64,000 bases of DNA from Lateolabrax maculatus (GCA_031216445.1 CM062218.1:3522001-3586000), one strand, 5' to 3'; positions 22,175-35,400 are shown, counted from the stretch's first letter. Numbers and translations: made by a program. The notes: generated by a model not told the origin, from the letters alone.

Positions 22175-25100
22175 ATGGAAAAGTTATTTTTGTTGCTTCT
22201 CTTTTGTCACGTTTCATCACCAGGTAAGATCACATTTTAAATCTTTGGGGGAGACCAGGGGCAATTGTAACTTTTTTTTTTAATTTTCCATCATAATTAA
22301 CAGGTTAATTGAAATACACTATTCACCTTTTGATATAAGAAACAAATGTGCTCCAATTAATATTAAATTTATATATTTTCACCCAAAAAACAGACAAAAA
22401 CTCACAGTCTTAGGCACCAAGGGGAAGTCATGATCTTGTTGAGCTACCTGCCAAGTGAAGAACCATAGATGTCTTCAAACAAGTGTCAAAATTCAAATTC
22501 AGAGAATCTGTGTACCTGGCTCTGTGGAGGACAGTCCAAAGATGTAGTGTAGCAAGTCAGGTTTAATTGAGCAAAAAATCTGGGGGGTGATTTAGGAGGA
22601 GGTTTAATTAGTTTTCCAGTTTCTGAGAAAAACAGAGTGATGGACTTGATAATTCCTGCCAGCCTGAAGCATCTGTAATTAAATACCTTATGTAAGATTC
22701 TGGCATATTATTTTTATCAGCCTCTCTAGGCTAAAAAGTTACCAAAATATATCTTCGGTTGACAAAATAAACCTTCATAGTTATTAAAAATTAAGAGTTT
22801 CTACAACACGTAATGTTTGTGGTCAAACATCGGAGACAATGAGTTTTTAGATCGGGGACAGTAGGGGTCGGAAAAGTGGCAGCACGTATGACTGATGTTA
22901 TGAATTATTGAAAAGTGTCGATTGGTGTAGCACCACCATCAGGATTAGACTACAATGCCAGTAAAGGAAATTTTGCATGGGACTTGACCTCTGTGCAAAG
23001 TTTTGTTAAGTTTCATGCATGGTAGACAGATTTTCCTCCTAGGAAGAAAAATAATAACATTGGCAAACACAAGTAGAGTATTACAAGAGCAGCACTCAAA
23101 ATAAGTCTATTTCTGTTTTTGCAGAAGACTAGGCGACTTTTCTAGTGTAACTAGATTTTTAATAATTTGAATTGAGAACGTATTTTACTCAAATACATTG
23201 ATCAGCTGATGAGTCAAAAACCCCCAGCCATCTTCCTGGAGCTGAATCTAGGCATACTGTAAAGAAAAAAGTTTTGTTATATCGTAAAAAATTTTACGTC
23301 TTATGCAATCAAACCTCTTTAAATCCACAATACAGACAAACTGACAATGTATGGAACTTTGCTTTTGCAGACATAAATATTCACACTCTGTCAATATCTA
23401 ATATTGTTTGAACAGACATAACACATGTTACTGTAGACAAAAAAGGTTTGTTTATTGACGAACTGTGTGAGTGTGATGATGATGTGTGTATATTTATACT
23501 GAATGTATAAACCTTGTTTGTCCTGCAGTGAAACACTCCCTGAAGTTTTTCTTCACTGGATCTTCTGGAGTCCCAGCTTTCCCAGAGTTTGTGGGTGCTG
23601 TCATGCTTGATGAAGTTGTGCTGGGTTACTGCGACAGCAACAAAAAGATAGTAGAACCAAAACAGGACTGGGTGAAAAAAGTAATTGAAAACAATCCTCA
23701 GCAATTGGAGTGGTTAACTAGACACTGTGTTGAGTATCAGCCCAACTTCTTCAAAGCCATGATTGATAGTTTGAAACAGCAGTTCAACCAAACTGGAGGT
23801 ACAGTATGTGCTTTGTTATATTTCACTTTTTACTGCTAAACTGTTCTGCATCTTAGTTGTAAAGTAAAGTGACCCTCTGCAGGCCTCAAGATAATAATCA
23901 GGTCTCCTCCATCACATCAGTTCACCAACAGCAGCCCGACCACTACCCACCTGTCAGCATGCCAACCATAAATCAGCTGCTGGTTAGACGTGTTTGCTGG
24001 GCCTGTCCAACACAAACTCATTCACATCCTGAGATAAAGACATTTAAAACATCAATAGTCAAAATATACTCAAAATTACACACATATGCAGGGAGAGGAA
24101 AAGCTGGAATAAAAGACATCCTTTATTACCTTCCGTCAGATTATTGGAAAGATGGGGTTTAACATCTGTCTGTGTTGATGTTATTTCAAGAGTCAATTTC
24201 GATACTTGAAAAATCAAACACCTATGTAAGATTATGATGACATTTTATCAGCCTCTCTAGGGTAAATATCAGAATATTTATTCAGTTGACAAAATAAACC
24301 TTCATAGCAACCTCCTCTCCACCTCCTTTAACATAATAGAAGCCAAAACGCTTCTTAGAAGACAGCGAGATGGTTGTGGCAAGATAGCGCCCCCTTACTT
24401 AACTTCTACGGGCTAGCCCTCGCGGTACATTGAGCATAGATGTATGCAATTTGGTAGTCACATGTAACATGACTTAATAAAAGTCTCTTGGTGCCATGAC
24501 CTTCATTAAGATATGATTTACCCATGACAAATCCCTTAGGTTTCACCTACATGTACAAAATTTGGTAGGCACATGTAAATTGCCAAGACTCACAAAAAGG
24601 TCTCTTGGTGACATGACCTAAACCCAACAGGAAGTCAGCCATTGTGAATTAAATGTCATATTTTCAGTTTGATTTTTGAAGCCACTTGCATTTATCCGGT
24701 TATTTACAGAACAATAACTACCATTTTAACTTTTAAACTGTTAAATACAAATTGAGTTTCATCACTCATATAAAGAAAAAGTGCACTGATTATCTTCTTG
24801 ATTATCTCTTGAATCATGAACCCACCACTAGACTGGGTGGATAGCATTGCAGCACACAATGCACAATATGTTTAAGATCATCTTTCTACTGGAGATATCA
24901 TCTGTACATTGTTGTTAAAAGCTGTTTCTGTCTCTGTCTCTCTCTCAGGTGTCCACATTATACAGAGTAGGACTGGCTGTGAGTGGGACAATGAGACTAA
25001 AGAGGTCAATGGTTTTCATCAGTTTGGTTATAATGAAGAAGACTTCATAGCACTGGACCTGACGACATTGACATGGATCGCTCTGAATCCACAGGCTGTC

Positions 25101-28100
25101 ATCACCAAACAGATATGGGATATTGACAAAGCAAGAATACAATACATTAAGATAGAGCTCACTAAGCATTGTCCTGAGTTTCTGAAGGAGTATTTGGTCC
25201 TTGGCAACAGCTCTCTGCTGAGAACAGGTAGAATCACATGACCTGATGTAGTTTTATAGATGTTGATACAGCCTGCTCACACTGAACTGCCTTTGTATTA
25301 TCACTCCAATCCATCTGACATGACCTTATTTTTGATGTGGCAGTAAGATTTGATCTATCCCTCACCAATCAGTAGAGATTGATATTTGGATGTTCTGACA
25401 TTACTTTCCATCAACGCTGACGCTGTGAGAGCCAGAGCACAGTTAACATGAGTTAAGGAACTTTAAACAGTTGAAGTGTTTTAAAATAGAAATAGAGTCA
25501 GTGAACACTGACACTGTGATTGACTGCTTTGCTGTGAAGCATAAAAACAGGCGGATCTTTCTTCTCTGCCTGTAGTGAGTTTTTTTAGTGGTGGTGTAGT
25601 TCTCTTCTCTGTCTGTATACAGACCAGGTGGAGGTTGTGTAGCAGATGGGTTGTTATGTAGCGCTGTCATATGTTCTTAGAGCTCATAAGATGGATGTAT
25701 GGGCCTGTACATGTAGTGCTTTTACCTGACACAAGAGTTGTTTACATGTTGTGAGCCTAACTTACCTGTTAAGGTACCCTATGGAGTTTCTGAGCACTAG
25801 TGGTGCTATGGAGCGATCTTTTTACAAGTGGATCCCCGTTTGTTTGAAATTGGTGCACCCACACATGGATGTTGTTATGAGTCCTTACTCATTTATATTG
25901 CTTGGATTTTCACACCTTCTGTTGCCACATTTACCACTGCAACTGAAACCACCATGGAGACTCACAGTGCATACCATCTTGACATTTTCCAACTAACATG
26001 TCTTTAATTGCTTCTCTCTGTCCCTTTTTCTGTACTTCTTATCTTGATTTTTCCTCATTGATTTTCTTTCAAGTACCTTGTTAGCTTCCATTTTTGTTTG
26101 CTCTTTGTCATGTTTCTCTACCCTCTTTACCTCTATTCTCTCCATACGCCCCCCTTTCATCCTCCTCTGTTACATTAAACATGAAACATTAAAAAGACTA
26201 TGAATTAACATGTAGAGATCCACCATACATAATAAACTCTTTCTGAATTTGCATACCTGTCCCCCTCCCCCTCCAGACCTCCCCTCAGTGTCTCTCCTCC
26301 AGAAGACTCCCTCCTCTCCAGTCAGCTGCCACGCTACAGGTTTCTACCCTGACAGAGCCATTATATTCTGGAGGAAAGATGGAGAGGAGCTTCATGAGGA
26401 CGTGGACCTCGGAGAGATCCTCCCCAACCACGATGGATCCTTCCAGATGAGTGTTGACCTGAACCTTTCATCAGTCACACCTGAAGACTGGAGGAGGTAC
26501 GACTGTGTGTTTCATCTCTCTGGTGTCCAGGACGACATCGTCACCAGACTGGACGAAGCAGCGATCAGGACCAACTGGGGTGAGACTGAGATCAGAAGTG
26601 ATGGAAATTAAAAAGACACACCTATTTGATTTGTTTGTTTGTTTTGTTTTGTTTGTCCACTAGACCAGAGGGGTTTTTCTATGAGGCGATTAAGATTAAT
26701 CTTTTTTAAAAGCTAGATCACCATGGTTTCCTATGCTGCACACCTAAACTGGTCTGGAGCAGTTTCTGCTTAAAATAGGCCTTTCACTAATTCTTTACCT
26801 GACGATATTCTCTATGAGCGATGTAGATTCTCAGCAGAAGTAAAACGTTATATATGCAAACTTGCTGAGTTGTACGTGAGTAATGTCACCGAACGAAGCC
26901 GAGCATAATAACAGCAGGGGCCATGGGAACCTACATGCATCCAGTTGGTGATGCAGAAATTCATTTTTTCAACACATTACAGAAAACACAACTTAACAAA
27001 TTACACACAACACATTAGAGAAACGTGCTGCAATCAGCCAAACGACAACAGAAGTCTTTCCAGAGGACACTGAACAGTGATGCCCACATCTGGAAATGTT
27101 AGACTCTGAAGGATGACATTTCCATTCAGTTGTACCTTGCATTTTATTATGCTGTGAATACAACAAAAAGACTTGGAAGTCTTGGATGAAGATCTGCTTC
27201 CTTTGCTGCTGTCCTGACTGTCCTTCCTTATAACTGTGCTAACTCATTCTCATTAACAAGGATCACAGCTCCAGTCACTAACATACCAGAGCCACTACTG
27301 CCTCCTATTGGCGAAAATGAATATCGCCCTGCAACTACTCCAGGTGAAAGCAGGTGAATTTAAAAGTGACACAACTTTTTCAATTATAATAACCAAATAA
27401 TAGTGGGGGGGGGGGGGTAATAACACAAACCAATACAATAAGAATTCTGCAAATAATCTCAGCCCTTGTCCTGGGTGCCACAGATACACTTGTTGTTTGT
27501 AATGTGTTGTGTTTTCTGTATTGTGTTGTGTTGTGTTGTGAAATTGCTGGAGATGTTTTCTTAATTTGCTTGTGTTTTTTCTACTTGCATGTGTTTTCTT
27601 AACTTGCAGTGCATTGAGTTTCAGGGCCACCGTAGTTTAGGGTTTGTCGAGTCAGCTAATGGAAGCCTGGCTATGTCAAACTTGCTTCGTAGTGCCGACC
27701 TCTGGATCAGAACTAGAGGTTTTGCCCAAAACCTTTTATTTTCAATTCAAATGTAGACGAGTTGTTAGGATGTTAACTCTTGACTCTGATTTTTAGTTTT
27801 AATCTTTAACATTGGACTAACAGGATAAATCCAGTTTACAACTAAAGTGGATCAAGTAAACTAAACATATTCATGTCCATCCAGCAGTAGAGACAAAGTG
27901 TGAAGGTTCTGTTCTGGTTCCAGTTCCTCCCTCAGGGTTTCCTGCTGGTGCTGTTATTGGACTTGTTGTAGGAGTGTTACTGCTGCCGCTGGCTCTCTGC
28001 ATCACTGGACTCTTCATGTGGAGAAGGAACAATAATGGTGAGTGCAGGTTCAACTCAAGGATAAGGATGGCTAAACAACACAGTTCCTCAACACATGTAC

Positions 28101-28519
28101 CATATGTACATGCACCAGAGTTAAGTTAGAGTTGCTCTCCTACCTTTATATTTAAAGCAGAAATCTGTGAAATTTATTTTTTGATGTAATTTCTTCAAAA
28201 CATGCAAAGGTGTTTTCTTTTTCATGTGAATTGTTAACATTAGTAACAATGATTCATGTCCAGTCCTGTCTCTCATATGAATACTTATCATTTCAAATAA
28301 AATTATTTCACTTAATATTCTGCTTCTACAGAAGCAAAATATTACCTTATTACAGGTAGAGCTGGTTGTTATTACTTTATACACAGTTAAGTAGTTTGGT
28401 TCCCAACTTACTTTCATAGCAAATATCATTGATGTCTAATATAAACTCTAAAAAGTACCTAATCAATTATTACACTTTTCATTTATGAATCTGTCTTGAC
28501 AGTCTCCGTTGAAGATTAG
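22175..28519 (+). CDS. MHC class I heavy chain, U-type, locus D with a different membrane/tail cassette
   Basis: Exons 22175-22223 (signal peptide MEKLFLLLLFCHVSSP), 23529-23798 (alpha1), 24949-25227 (alpha2), 26277-26579 (alpha3), 27885-28037 (connecting/TM) and 28503-28519 (VSVED, TAG stop), about 356 residues. Two acceptors 6 bp apart (after 27884 and after 27890) both keep frame at the TM exon. Alpha1-alpha3 belong with the other loci, and both alpha2 cysteines are present (TGCEWDN, KHCPEFL). Alpha2 also has an extra sequon (DNET). The membrane exon is unlike its neighbours. It has a longer stalk (ETKCEGSVLVPVPPSG), a leucine-rich TM (VVGVLLLPLALCITGLF) and the basic stop-transfer WRRNNN, followed by only five more residues. 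The two-exon tail of the other loci is missing. Intron 1 is about 1.3 kb, against roughly 0.2 kb in A, C, E and G, because of inserted repetitive sequence. Anchors are F7, Q59, Q84, T143, I146, W147, E159 and Y171. The 3' half probably came by recombination with another class I gene; the TM exon model rests on ORF and splice signals. Confidence 0.87.
22240..23470. repeat. Inserted repetitive sequence in intron 1 of locus D
   Basis: Intron 1 of A, C, E and G is about 0.2 kb; here it is 1.3 kb. The extra sequence begins near GGGGGAGACCAGGGGCAATT and resumes homology with the other loci near 23475. I see no coding frame and cannot name the family. Confidence 0.55.
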
Positions 28520-28949
28520 AAGAGGACTCCAGTGACGTTACTGAGGCATCAAAACCATCATTTCTTTTCTGGAGAGCACTTTATTCTAATTTGCAAAAGA
28601 CATACAGCATTCCCTATTAAAATGTGTTTGTATTTAACATTGAGATGTGAAGTCATAGAAACTTCAGAACATCACAGGATAAGTCAAAGTGATCAAAGAA
28701 GATGATTTACGTGTCAGTCCGAGCTGACAGAAGCATCACTGTCGAGGAACAAAGAATGATGTCTTGGACCTTCTCTGCTTCATGTTATCAGGCACTAGGC
28801 AGTCGTCTGTCTTTACTGGTGATTAGTAGTAGTAGTCATACCCAGATTTTTAGCTGTCAGATCATGGATGTTTCCACTTATGAAGAACACTAATGAAGAC
28901 TCTGCACTAAACCCCAGTTTTAAACTCTTGTCTCTCCATTCTGTCACCA

Positions 28950-29110
28950 CATGAAATAGAAAATCTTAGTGCTTGTGTATAAATCACTGAATGGTTCAGC
29001 CTCAAGATATATCACTGAGCTGCTTGTACAATCTGAAACTTCTGGACCTTTAAAATCTTTTGGAACTGCTTACATATTACTTACATAAAAGACTTACATA
29101 TTTTTTTATA
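28950..29110 (+). mobile_element. Decayed LINE reverse-transcriptase C-terminal fragment
   Basis: One frame reads VLVYKSLNGSA, then RYITELLVQSETS, typical wording of the C-terminal end of L2-type fish LINEs, ending with LKSFGTAY. It is short and degenerate. Confidence 0.65.
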
Positions 29111-29130
29111 TTCTCTTTTTAGCACTGTAA

Positions 29131-29132
<2 letters not shown>

Positions 29133-29185
<53 letters not shown>
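29133..29185. repeat. (TG)n microsatellite
   Basis: Uninterrupted dinucleotide tract of about 53 bp in the 3' flank of locus D. Confidence 0.97.
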
Positions 29186-29187
<2 letters not shown>

Positions 29188-30005
29188 CCCATAAATCAAT
29201 AAAATTATCATCTGATTACGAATCGTTTCTCTGCCTAATTGTTTATTTTTTCGCCTGTACATATTTCATTACAAAGTAAGATTTGTGTTGGGATTTTCGT
29301 CATAATTCGGTTGAATAAATGTCTGTAGTAGGAAGTAAATGCATATTTCAGTGGCTGAGAGCTTACAGGAGTAAGCTAATTGTTAAAACAAAAAAAAATT
29401 ATTAAACTCTTCCAAGAATTACCAAAAGGAACTGGACTTTTTAAATATTTATGGTGCTATGACGTGTCTGAAAGACTCATCATCATCAAGTTTGTCTCAT
29501 TAAAACAGCTCATTCTTCACCCTCAGGGCCGGAGCCACTGAGGACACTGAGGTCAGCTCAGGTCCTCAGTATTGTTTTAAAGAGGATTCAGTATTTCTCC
29601 ACCACAATCACTATATTCCTGCCGCTGTGGGCAGGGCTTTTAAACATCTTTAGCCAGGAAAAAGTGTAATTTCACAGATAAATAAAGTATATTTTTAGAG
29701 TTATAAAAAAGGTGGGTGTTGTTCTGTTGGGTGAATTTTGACATATGATGTACTAATCCTGTGCTAAAACTGTGGATTACCTGTGGATTATTAATTGCAA
29801 GATATTTACTCTGTGATCCATTTTGGATTTGATGAAGTTGGACAGCCCAGCACTCTGGACTTTGGTGAAACCCGATCTTATAGTCCTCTTTAAGGGACTT
29901 TCAGCCAAACACCCAGGTATCATTAATGAGGAACCAGCTTTGGACTGGTGTAGAAGCTGAAACTAGCAGACTCGTTTCTCCTGCTCTCCTCTTTATCAAA
30001 ATATC

Positions 30006-31143
30006 ATGAAGAAGTTGTTTATATTGTTCGTCTTCTGTCACGTTGCATCTCCCAGGCAAAATCACATTTTAAATCTTCAAACATGCTGTTGGTTTATACG
30101 CTCATATGACCCTGTTGCTGAGAAATTTAGTGAATTATTGATTACCAACAGACAGAAAAAGACCCAAAGGGGTTTGCTGATCCGCACCCTACTTTAATCG
30201 AGATTACTTACATTTTGGTTTTATTACTTTTACTTTAGTGAATGATCGGTTAAGATTAGGGAGAGATCATGGTCATGGTTGGAAGAAAACCCCACTGACT
30301 GTGGGTAGGGAACAGGATACAGAATGCAGTCTCCCATCAGTCAGAGTCACATGCTTTGCAGCAGTTCATCGTGATGCTACTTCTGCATTTTCTCCTGAGG
30401 GACAAGTGTCGTAACTCACATGACCACCAGAGTTCCTTGTCAGGCATTTAAACAAACCTGCAGTGAAAGTCCCAAACCTCCCAGAGTTTGTGGGTGTTGT
30501 GTTGGTTGATGAAGTTCAGGTGGGTTACTGTGACAAAGTTCAGCCACAACAATGCTGTGTGAATTGTAGGAAAAGTATAGATGAGGCAGTCTTTCTGTCA
30601 GTCCTAGATTATAGTGATTTAATCTACAGACATACTGCTGCTTCCACTATCAAACCCCTCGACTCAGTTTATCATTCTGCCCCTCAGATTCGTTACTAGA
30701 GATGAGACCGGAGAGGTTCTCGGTTTCAATCAGTATAGTTATGATGGAGAAGACTTCATAGCACTGGACCTGAAGACAATGACTTAGATTGCTCCAAAAC
30801 CACAGGCTGTCATCACCAAACACATGCAGGACAGCGAAAGGGCTCGATCAAACTTCACTAAAATATTTGGACTATGGGAAGAAAACAGGTAGAAAGACCT
30901 GATGTTCTTTCATTTAACATCTCCTCTGTTTTTACAGTAACATTAAAAAGACTATGAACCATCATGTAGAGATCCACCGTACATAATAAACTGTTTCTCA
31001 GTTTGCATCCCTGTCCCCCTCCAGACCCCCCCTCAGTGTCTCTCCTCCAGAAGACTCCCTCCTCTCCAGTCAGCTGCCACGCTACAGGTTTCTACCCTGA
31101 CAGAGCCATGATCTTCTGGAGGAAAGATGGAGAGGAGCTTTGA
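30006..31143 (+). pseudogene. Truncated MHC class I pseudogene with an internal LINE fragment
   Basis: Decayed class I copy on the same strand as D and E. The exon 1-like start (MKKLFILFVFCHVASP, 30006-30053) has an extra C before the junction, and the donor is GC rather than GT. The alpha1 piece (about 30463-30534) starts directly at VPNLPEFVG, so the first strand is missing, and it ends at VGYCD. It then runs into a sequence resembling the C-terminal end of a LINE reverse transcriptase (about 30555-30700). An alpha2 remnant (about 30700-30890) keeps DETGEV and DGEDFIALDLKT but has an in-frame TAG after LKTMT. The alpha3 exon starts normally after CCCTCCAG at 31024/31025 and breaks off after DGEEL at about 31140. 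No TM or tail exon follows. The alpha3 part is nearly identical to that of the functional loci although the rest is heavily damaged. Confidence 0.88.
30555..30700 (+). mobile_element. LINE fragment inside the class I pseudogene
   Basis: One frame reads VLDYSDLIYRHTAAST, then IKPLDSVYHSA, matching the usual C-terminal reverse-transcriptase wording of non-LTR elements. It separates the alpha1 and alpha2 remnants. Confidence 0.7.
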
Positions 31144-31518
31144 CCAGAATGTCCAGTAATTCCACGGATGAAGCGATGAAAGTGGGAATTAAATCCACAG
31201 GGGTTGTAGCCTTGATGTTCATGAGCTCTTCTCTGGAAAAAGAGCTCCTGGTGCTGCAGTTGTTGTGCATATCAAAAAGAAATCAACTGCATGTCGTTAA
31301 CACTGGGTTCTGATTTTAAAATGTGGAATGCTGTTAGTCCTGGGTTTACATTATCATTATTCATGTTTACACACATCATAAAATAAATTTAATGTGTAGA
31401 AGATGAATCATGAAAACACTCTTTGCAACAGTTTATTTTTTCTTCATAAGAAAAAAGACTTTTCTTCCTCTTTATTTACTTTCTGTTCCCAGTGCATCCT
31501 TTTTATGAGGAACTATGT

Positions 31519-32278
31519 CAGGGGTGGGCAATTAATTTTTATCAGGGGCCGCATGAGAAACCTGAATTGTGTCAGAGGGCCACCAACTTTCTTTCATTGT
31601 AAAATGCTCAAATTAAATATTTTGAATAGCTGGTACTGATAATCAGAAGAATAAAGCACTCTGTAAATATTTATATTAGGTTATGTGAAATTGTGGTGTA
31701 TTGGTTAAATAAGAAAAACAATTATTGAACCAGTGCAATTTATTTTTAACTTGTTAATCTCCACAAACAATAACTTGTAATGTTTTTCACCTCAGTTTTG
31801 CAAGCAATGCATCAGACTCCCTTGCACGCTCTTCACCAGACAGATTTCTGTATTTATCTTCATGCTTGGTCGTGTAGTGGCGATTCAAATTATATTCTTT
31901 AAACACAGCAACCTGTGTACCACAGACTAAGCACACTGCTTTACCTTTAATTTCTGTAAAGAAATATTTGGCAGTCCATGTCTTGTTGAAAATACGGCAT
32001 TCGTTATCAACTTTTCTTTTCTTGGGGTGTGCCGACATCTTGAGGGTCACCTGGCGAGCAGCATCGCCTTCACTCACTTACGTGTATACGCGAGTGAAGG
32101 TGCTACGTCTACGACGTGCATACGTAGTGACGTAACGCTTTTCAAAATAAAATTTCAAAATAAAAGTTAAAAAAAAATTTTGTTTAATTTATGGTGTTTA
32201 TGATTGGCCTCACGCGGGCCGGACAGGGACGTACAAAGGGCCGGATGTGGCCCGAGGGCCGTAATTTGCCCAGGTCTG
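31519..32278 (-). mobile_element. Non-autonomous hAT (Charlie-like) DNA transposon, with target duplication
   Basis: Termini CAGGGGTGGGCAA and, on the other strand, CAGACCTGGGCAAATT form imperfect inverted repeats. Perfect 8-bp target duplications (AACTATGT) flank it at 31511-31518 and 32279-32286, the hAT signature. At 760 bp it is an internally deleted copy. On the minus strand it keeps the start of a transposase frame (31787-32077, 96 codons) with a BED-type zinc finger (CLVCG then HYTTKH). Sub-terminal GGGCCGCATG and CCGGATGTGGCCCGAGGGCC resemble Charlie-type ends. It stops about 150 bp upstream of the locus E start codon. Confidence 0.9.
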
Positions 32279-32332
32279 AACTATGTTGTCTTTTCTCTCA
32301 AAATTACATGCACATTAATATGAATCATCTGC

Positions 32333-32358
32333 CCAATCAAAACACTCCCACCTCCCTC
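32333..32358 (+). promoter_or_regulatory. CCAAT and C-rich promoter element of locus E
   Basis: CCAAT at 32333-32337 abuts the recurring ACACTCCCACCTCCCTC element. No TATA box lies between here and the ATG at 32431. The hAT element ends at 32278, so this is all that separates the transposon from the gene. Confidence 0.4.
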
Positions 32359-32430
32359 CGCCAGGAAATAGCGTAGACAGCAGATAGGCTGCAGCTCGGT
32401 CCTTCACCCACACGTCTTTATCAAAACAAG

Positions 32431-35400
32431 ATGGAAAAGATATTTTTGTTGCTTCTCCTCTGTCACGTTTCATCAGCAGGTAAGATCACATTTTAAATCT
32501 TTACTTTAAGCTCTTTTCTTCCCTTTTCACTCAGCTCTGAATTTTGTTTCAAGGACTCACCCGTAGTTTAGTTTCACTTTCACCTCAACTTGATGAGACT
32601 TGTTGTTTTAACTGAATAAATCATATTCATGATGAGTGTGATGATGATGTGTGTATATTTATACTGAATGTATAAACCTTGTTTGTCCTGCAGTGAAACA
32701 CTCCCTGAAGTATTTCTTCACTGGATCTTCTGGAGTCCCAAACTTCCCAGAGTTTGTGGGTGTTGCAGTGGTTGATGAAATTCTGGTGGCTTACTGCGAC
32801 AGCAACAAAAAGATAATAGAAGTAAAACACGACTGGGTGAAAAAAATGTTCGAAAACGATTCTCAGCATTTGGAGCGGTACTCTCAAGGGTGTTTTGAGT
32901 ATGTGCCTAACATCTTCAAAGCCACGATATATAGTTTGAAACAGCGTTTCAACCAAAGTGGAGGTACAGTATGTGCTTTGTTATATTTCACTTTTTACTG
33001 CTAAACTGTTCTGCATCTTAGTTGTAAAGTAAAGTGACCCTCTGCAGGCCTCAAGATAATAATCAGGTCTCCTCCATCACATCAGTTCACCAACAGCAGC
33101 CCGACCACTACCCACCTGTCAGCATGCCAACCATAAATCAGCTGCTGGTTAGACGTGTTTGCTGGGCCTGTCCAACACAAACTCATTCACATCCTGAGAT
33201 AAAGACATTTAAAACATCAATAGTCAAAATATCCTAATAATTACACATACACAGGAGGAGAAAAAACAGGAATACAAGACATCCTTCATTACCTTCATTG
33301 ATCTGTCAGATTATTGGACTGATGTAGCTTAACTGAGGGGATTCTTGTTTTATATAACCAACTGAGCTGATGTCCAGAGACACAAAGATACAATCCAAGT
33401 TGTAATAAAGCAGTTTTCCTTATCATGTCAGTTGGTATTGATCTTTAGTGGAGCATATTTCCAAACTTCCCACATTTTCAATCAAATTAGTACAGACTTG
33501 GTGACACAGTGAACCTGGAGCTTTCAGGGTCCCTGGAGTTCTGCAGCTGCCCACTTCGCCCAGTTGGTAATAACTATGTTTCAGTGAATTCCTGCCAGTC
33601 GTGCTGCTCCAAGGCTGCAGGTGTCACACAGGTGTGGCTTTTTAATTTAATTTATTCTACGCCTTTATTAGATATCACCAGTTAAGAAATTAAAGAAAAT
33701 GAGCAATAGATAGAAGCAACAAAGGTCCCCAGCTGGACTCCAACCAGGGACGTTGCAGTTCATGGTCAGTATCTTAAACCCTATAAGCCATAGGGCGACT
33801 CACACCGGTGTGTCTTTGAGTCTACAACAGTTAGATCTGCACAGAATTAGAGAAGATAAAACCACTTGGTTTACTGCCATAACTGTAGTAATCCAGGGAT
33901 TTAGAGAATAGCTTTATAACTTTAAAACTGTGAAATGAAAATTGGGTTATTACTCATATAAAGAAAAAGTGCACTGATTATCTGCTCTTGAATCATGAAC
34001 ACACCATCAGACTGGGAGAATAGCAGCACATCACACAATGCACAATATGTTTAAGATCATCTTTCTACTGGAGATATCATCTGTACATCGTTGTTAAAAG
34101 CTGTTTCTGTCTCTGTCTCTCTCTCAGGTGTGCATCTTTTACATAGTATGACTGGCTGTGAGTGGGACGATGAGACTGGAGAGTTCAATGGTTTTGATCA
34201 GTTTGGTTATAATGGAGAAGACTTCATATCATTCGACCTGAAGACATCGACATGGATCACTCCGAACCAAAAGGCTGTCTTCACCAAACAGAGATGGGAT
34301 GCTGACAAAGCAAGAATAAAACGCAATGAGATATACTTCACTGAGATTTACCCTGAGAGGCTGAAGAAGTATGTGGCCGTTGGCAACAGCTCTCTGCTGA
34401 GAACAGGTAGAATCACATGACCTGATGTAGTTTCATGGACGTTCATACAACGTACTGGACGTACTGAACTGCCTTTTTATTATCACTCCAATCCGTCTGA
34501 CATGACTTTCTTTTTGATGTGGCATTAAGATTTGATTTATCCCTCACCAATCAGTAGAGACTGATATTTGGATGTTCTGACATTACTTTCTATCAACGCT
34601 GACGCTGTGAGAGCCAGAGCACAGTTAACATGAGTTAAGGAACTTTAAACAGTTGAAGTGTTTTAAAATAGAAATAGAGTCAGTGAACACTGACACTGTG
34701 ATTGACTGCTTTGCTGTGAAGCATAAAAACAGGCGGATCTTTCTTCTTGTTATGTAGCGCTGTCATATGTTCTTAGAGCTCATAAGATGGATGTATGGGC
34801 CTGTACATGTAGTGCTTTAACCTGAAACAAGAGTTGTTTACATGTTGTGAGCGTAACACATGTTATTGATGTTATGGATTGTATGTAGGAACAGAAACAA
34901 TTCACTCAGTGAATTATGTCTCCCCCCCCCTCCAGACCTCCCCTCAGTGTCTCTCCTCCAGAAGACTCCCTCCTCTCCAGTCAGCTGCCACGCTACAGGT
35001 TTCTACCCTGACAGAGCCATGATCTTCTGGAGGAAAGATGGAGAGGAGCTTCATGAGGACGTGGACCTCGGAGAGATCCTCCCCAACCACGATGGATCCT
35101 TCCAGATGAGTGTTGACCTGAACCTTTCATCAGTCACACCTGAAGACTGGAGGAGGTACGACTGTGTGTTTCATCTCTCTGGTGTCCAGGACGACATCGT
35201 CACCAGACTGGACGAAGCAGCGATCAGGACCAACTGGGGTTAGACTTGGGTCATTTAATAATTTATTTAAAACAATGCACATTTCTCTCTCCAGGATCAC
35301 TGGTCAGATCATGTGAGCCTAACAAGATTATCAGCAGATCTTTTCTGATTTTCTCAGTCATTCAAAGTTCTGTGCTTTATCATTTAACTCAGTAATACAG

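Larger units (their letters stand above)
28520..30005. other. Region between locus D and the class I pseudogene
   Basis: 3' flank of D with a possible polyadenylation signal AATAAA (29198-29203) just after a (TG)n tract (29133-29185). A LINE C-terminal remnant lies at about 28950-29110 (readable as VYKSLNGSA.RYITELL). Nothing else identifiable. Confidence 0.55.
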
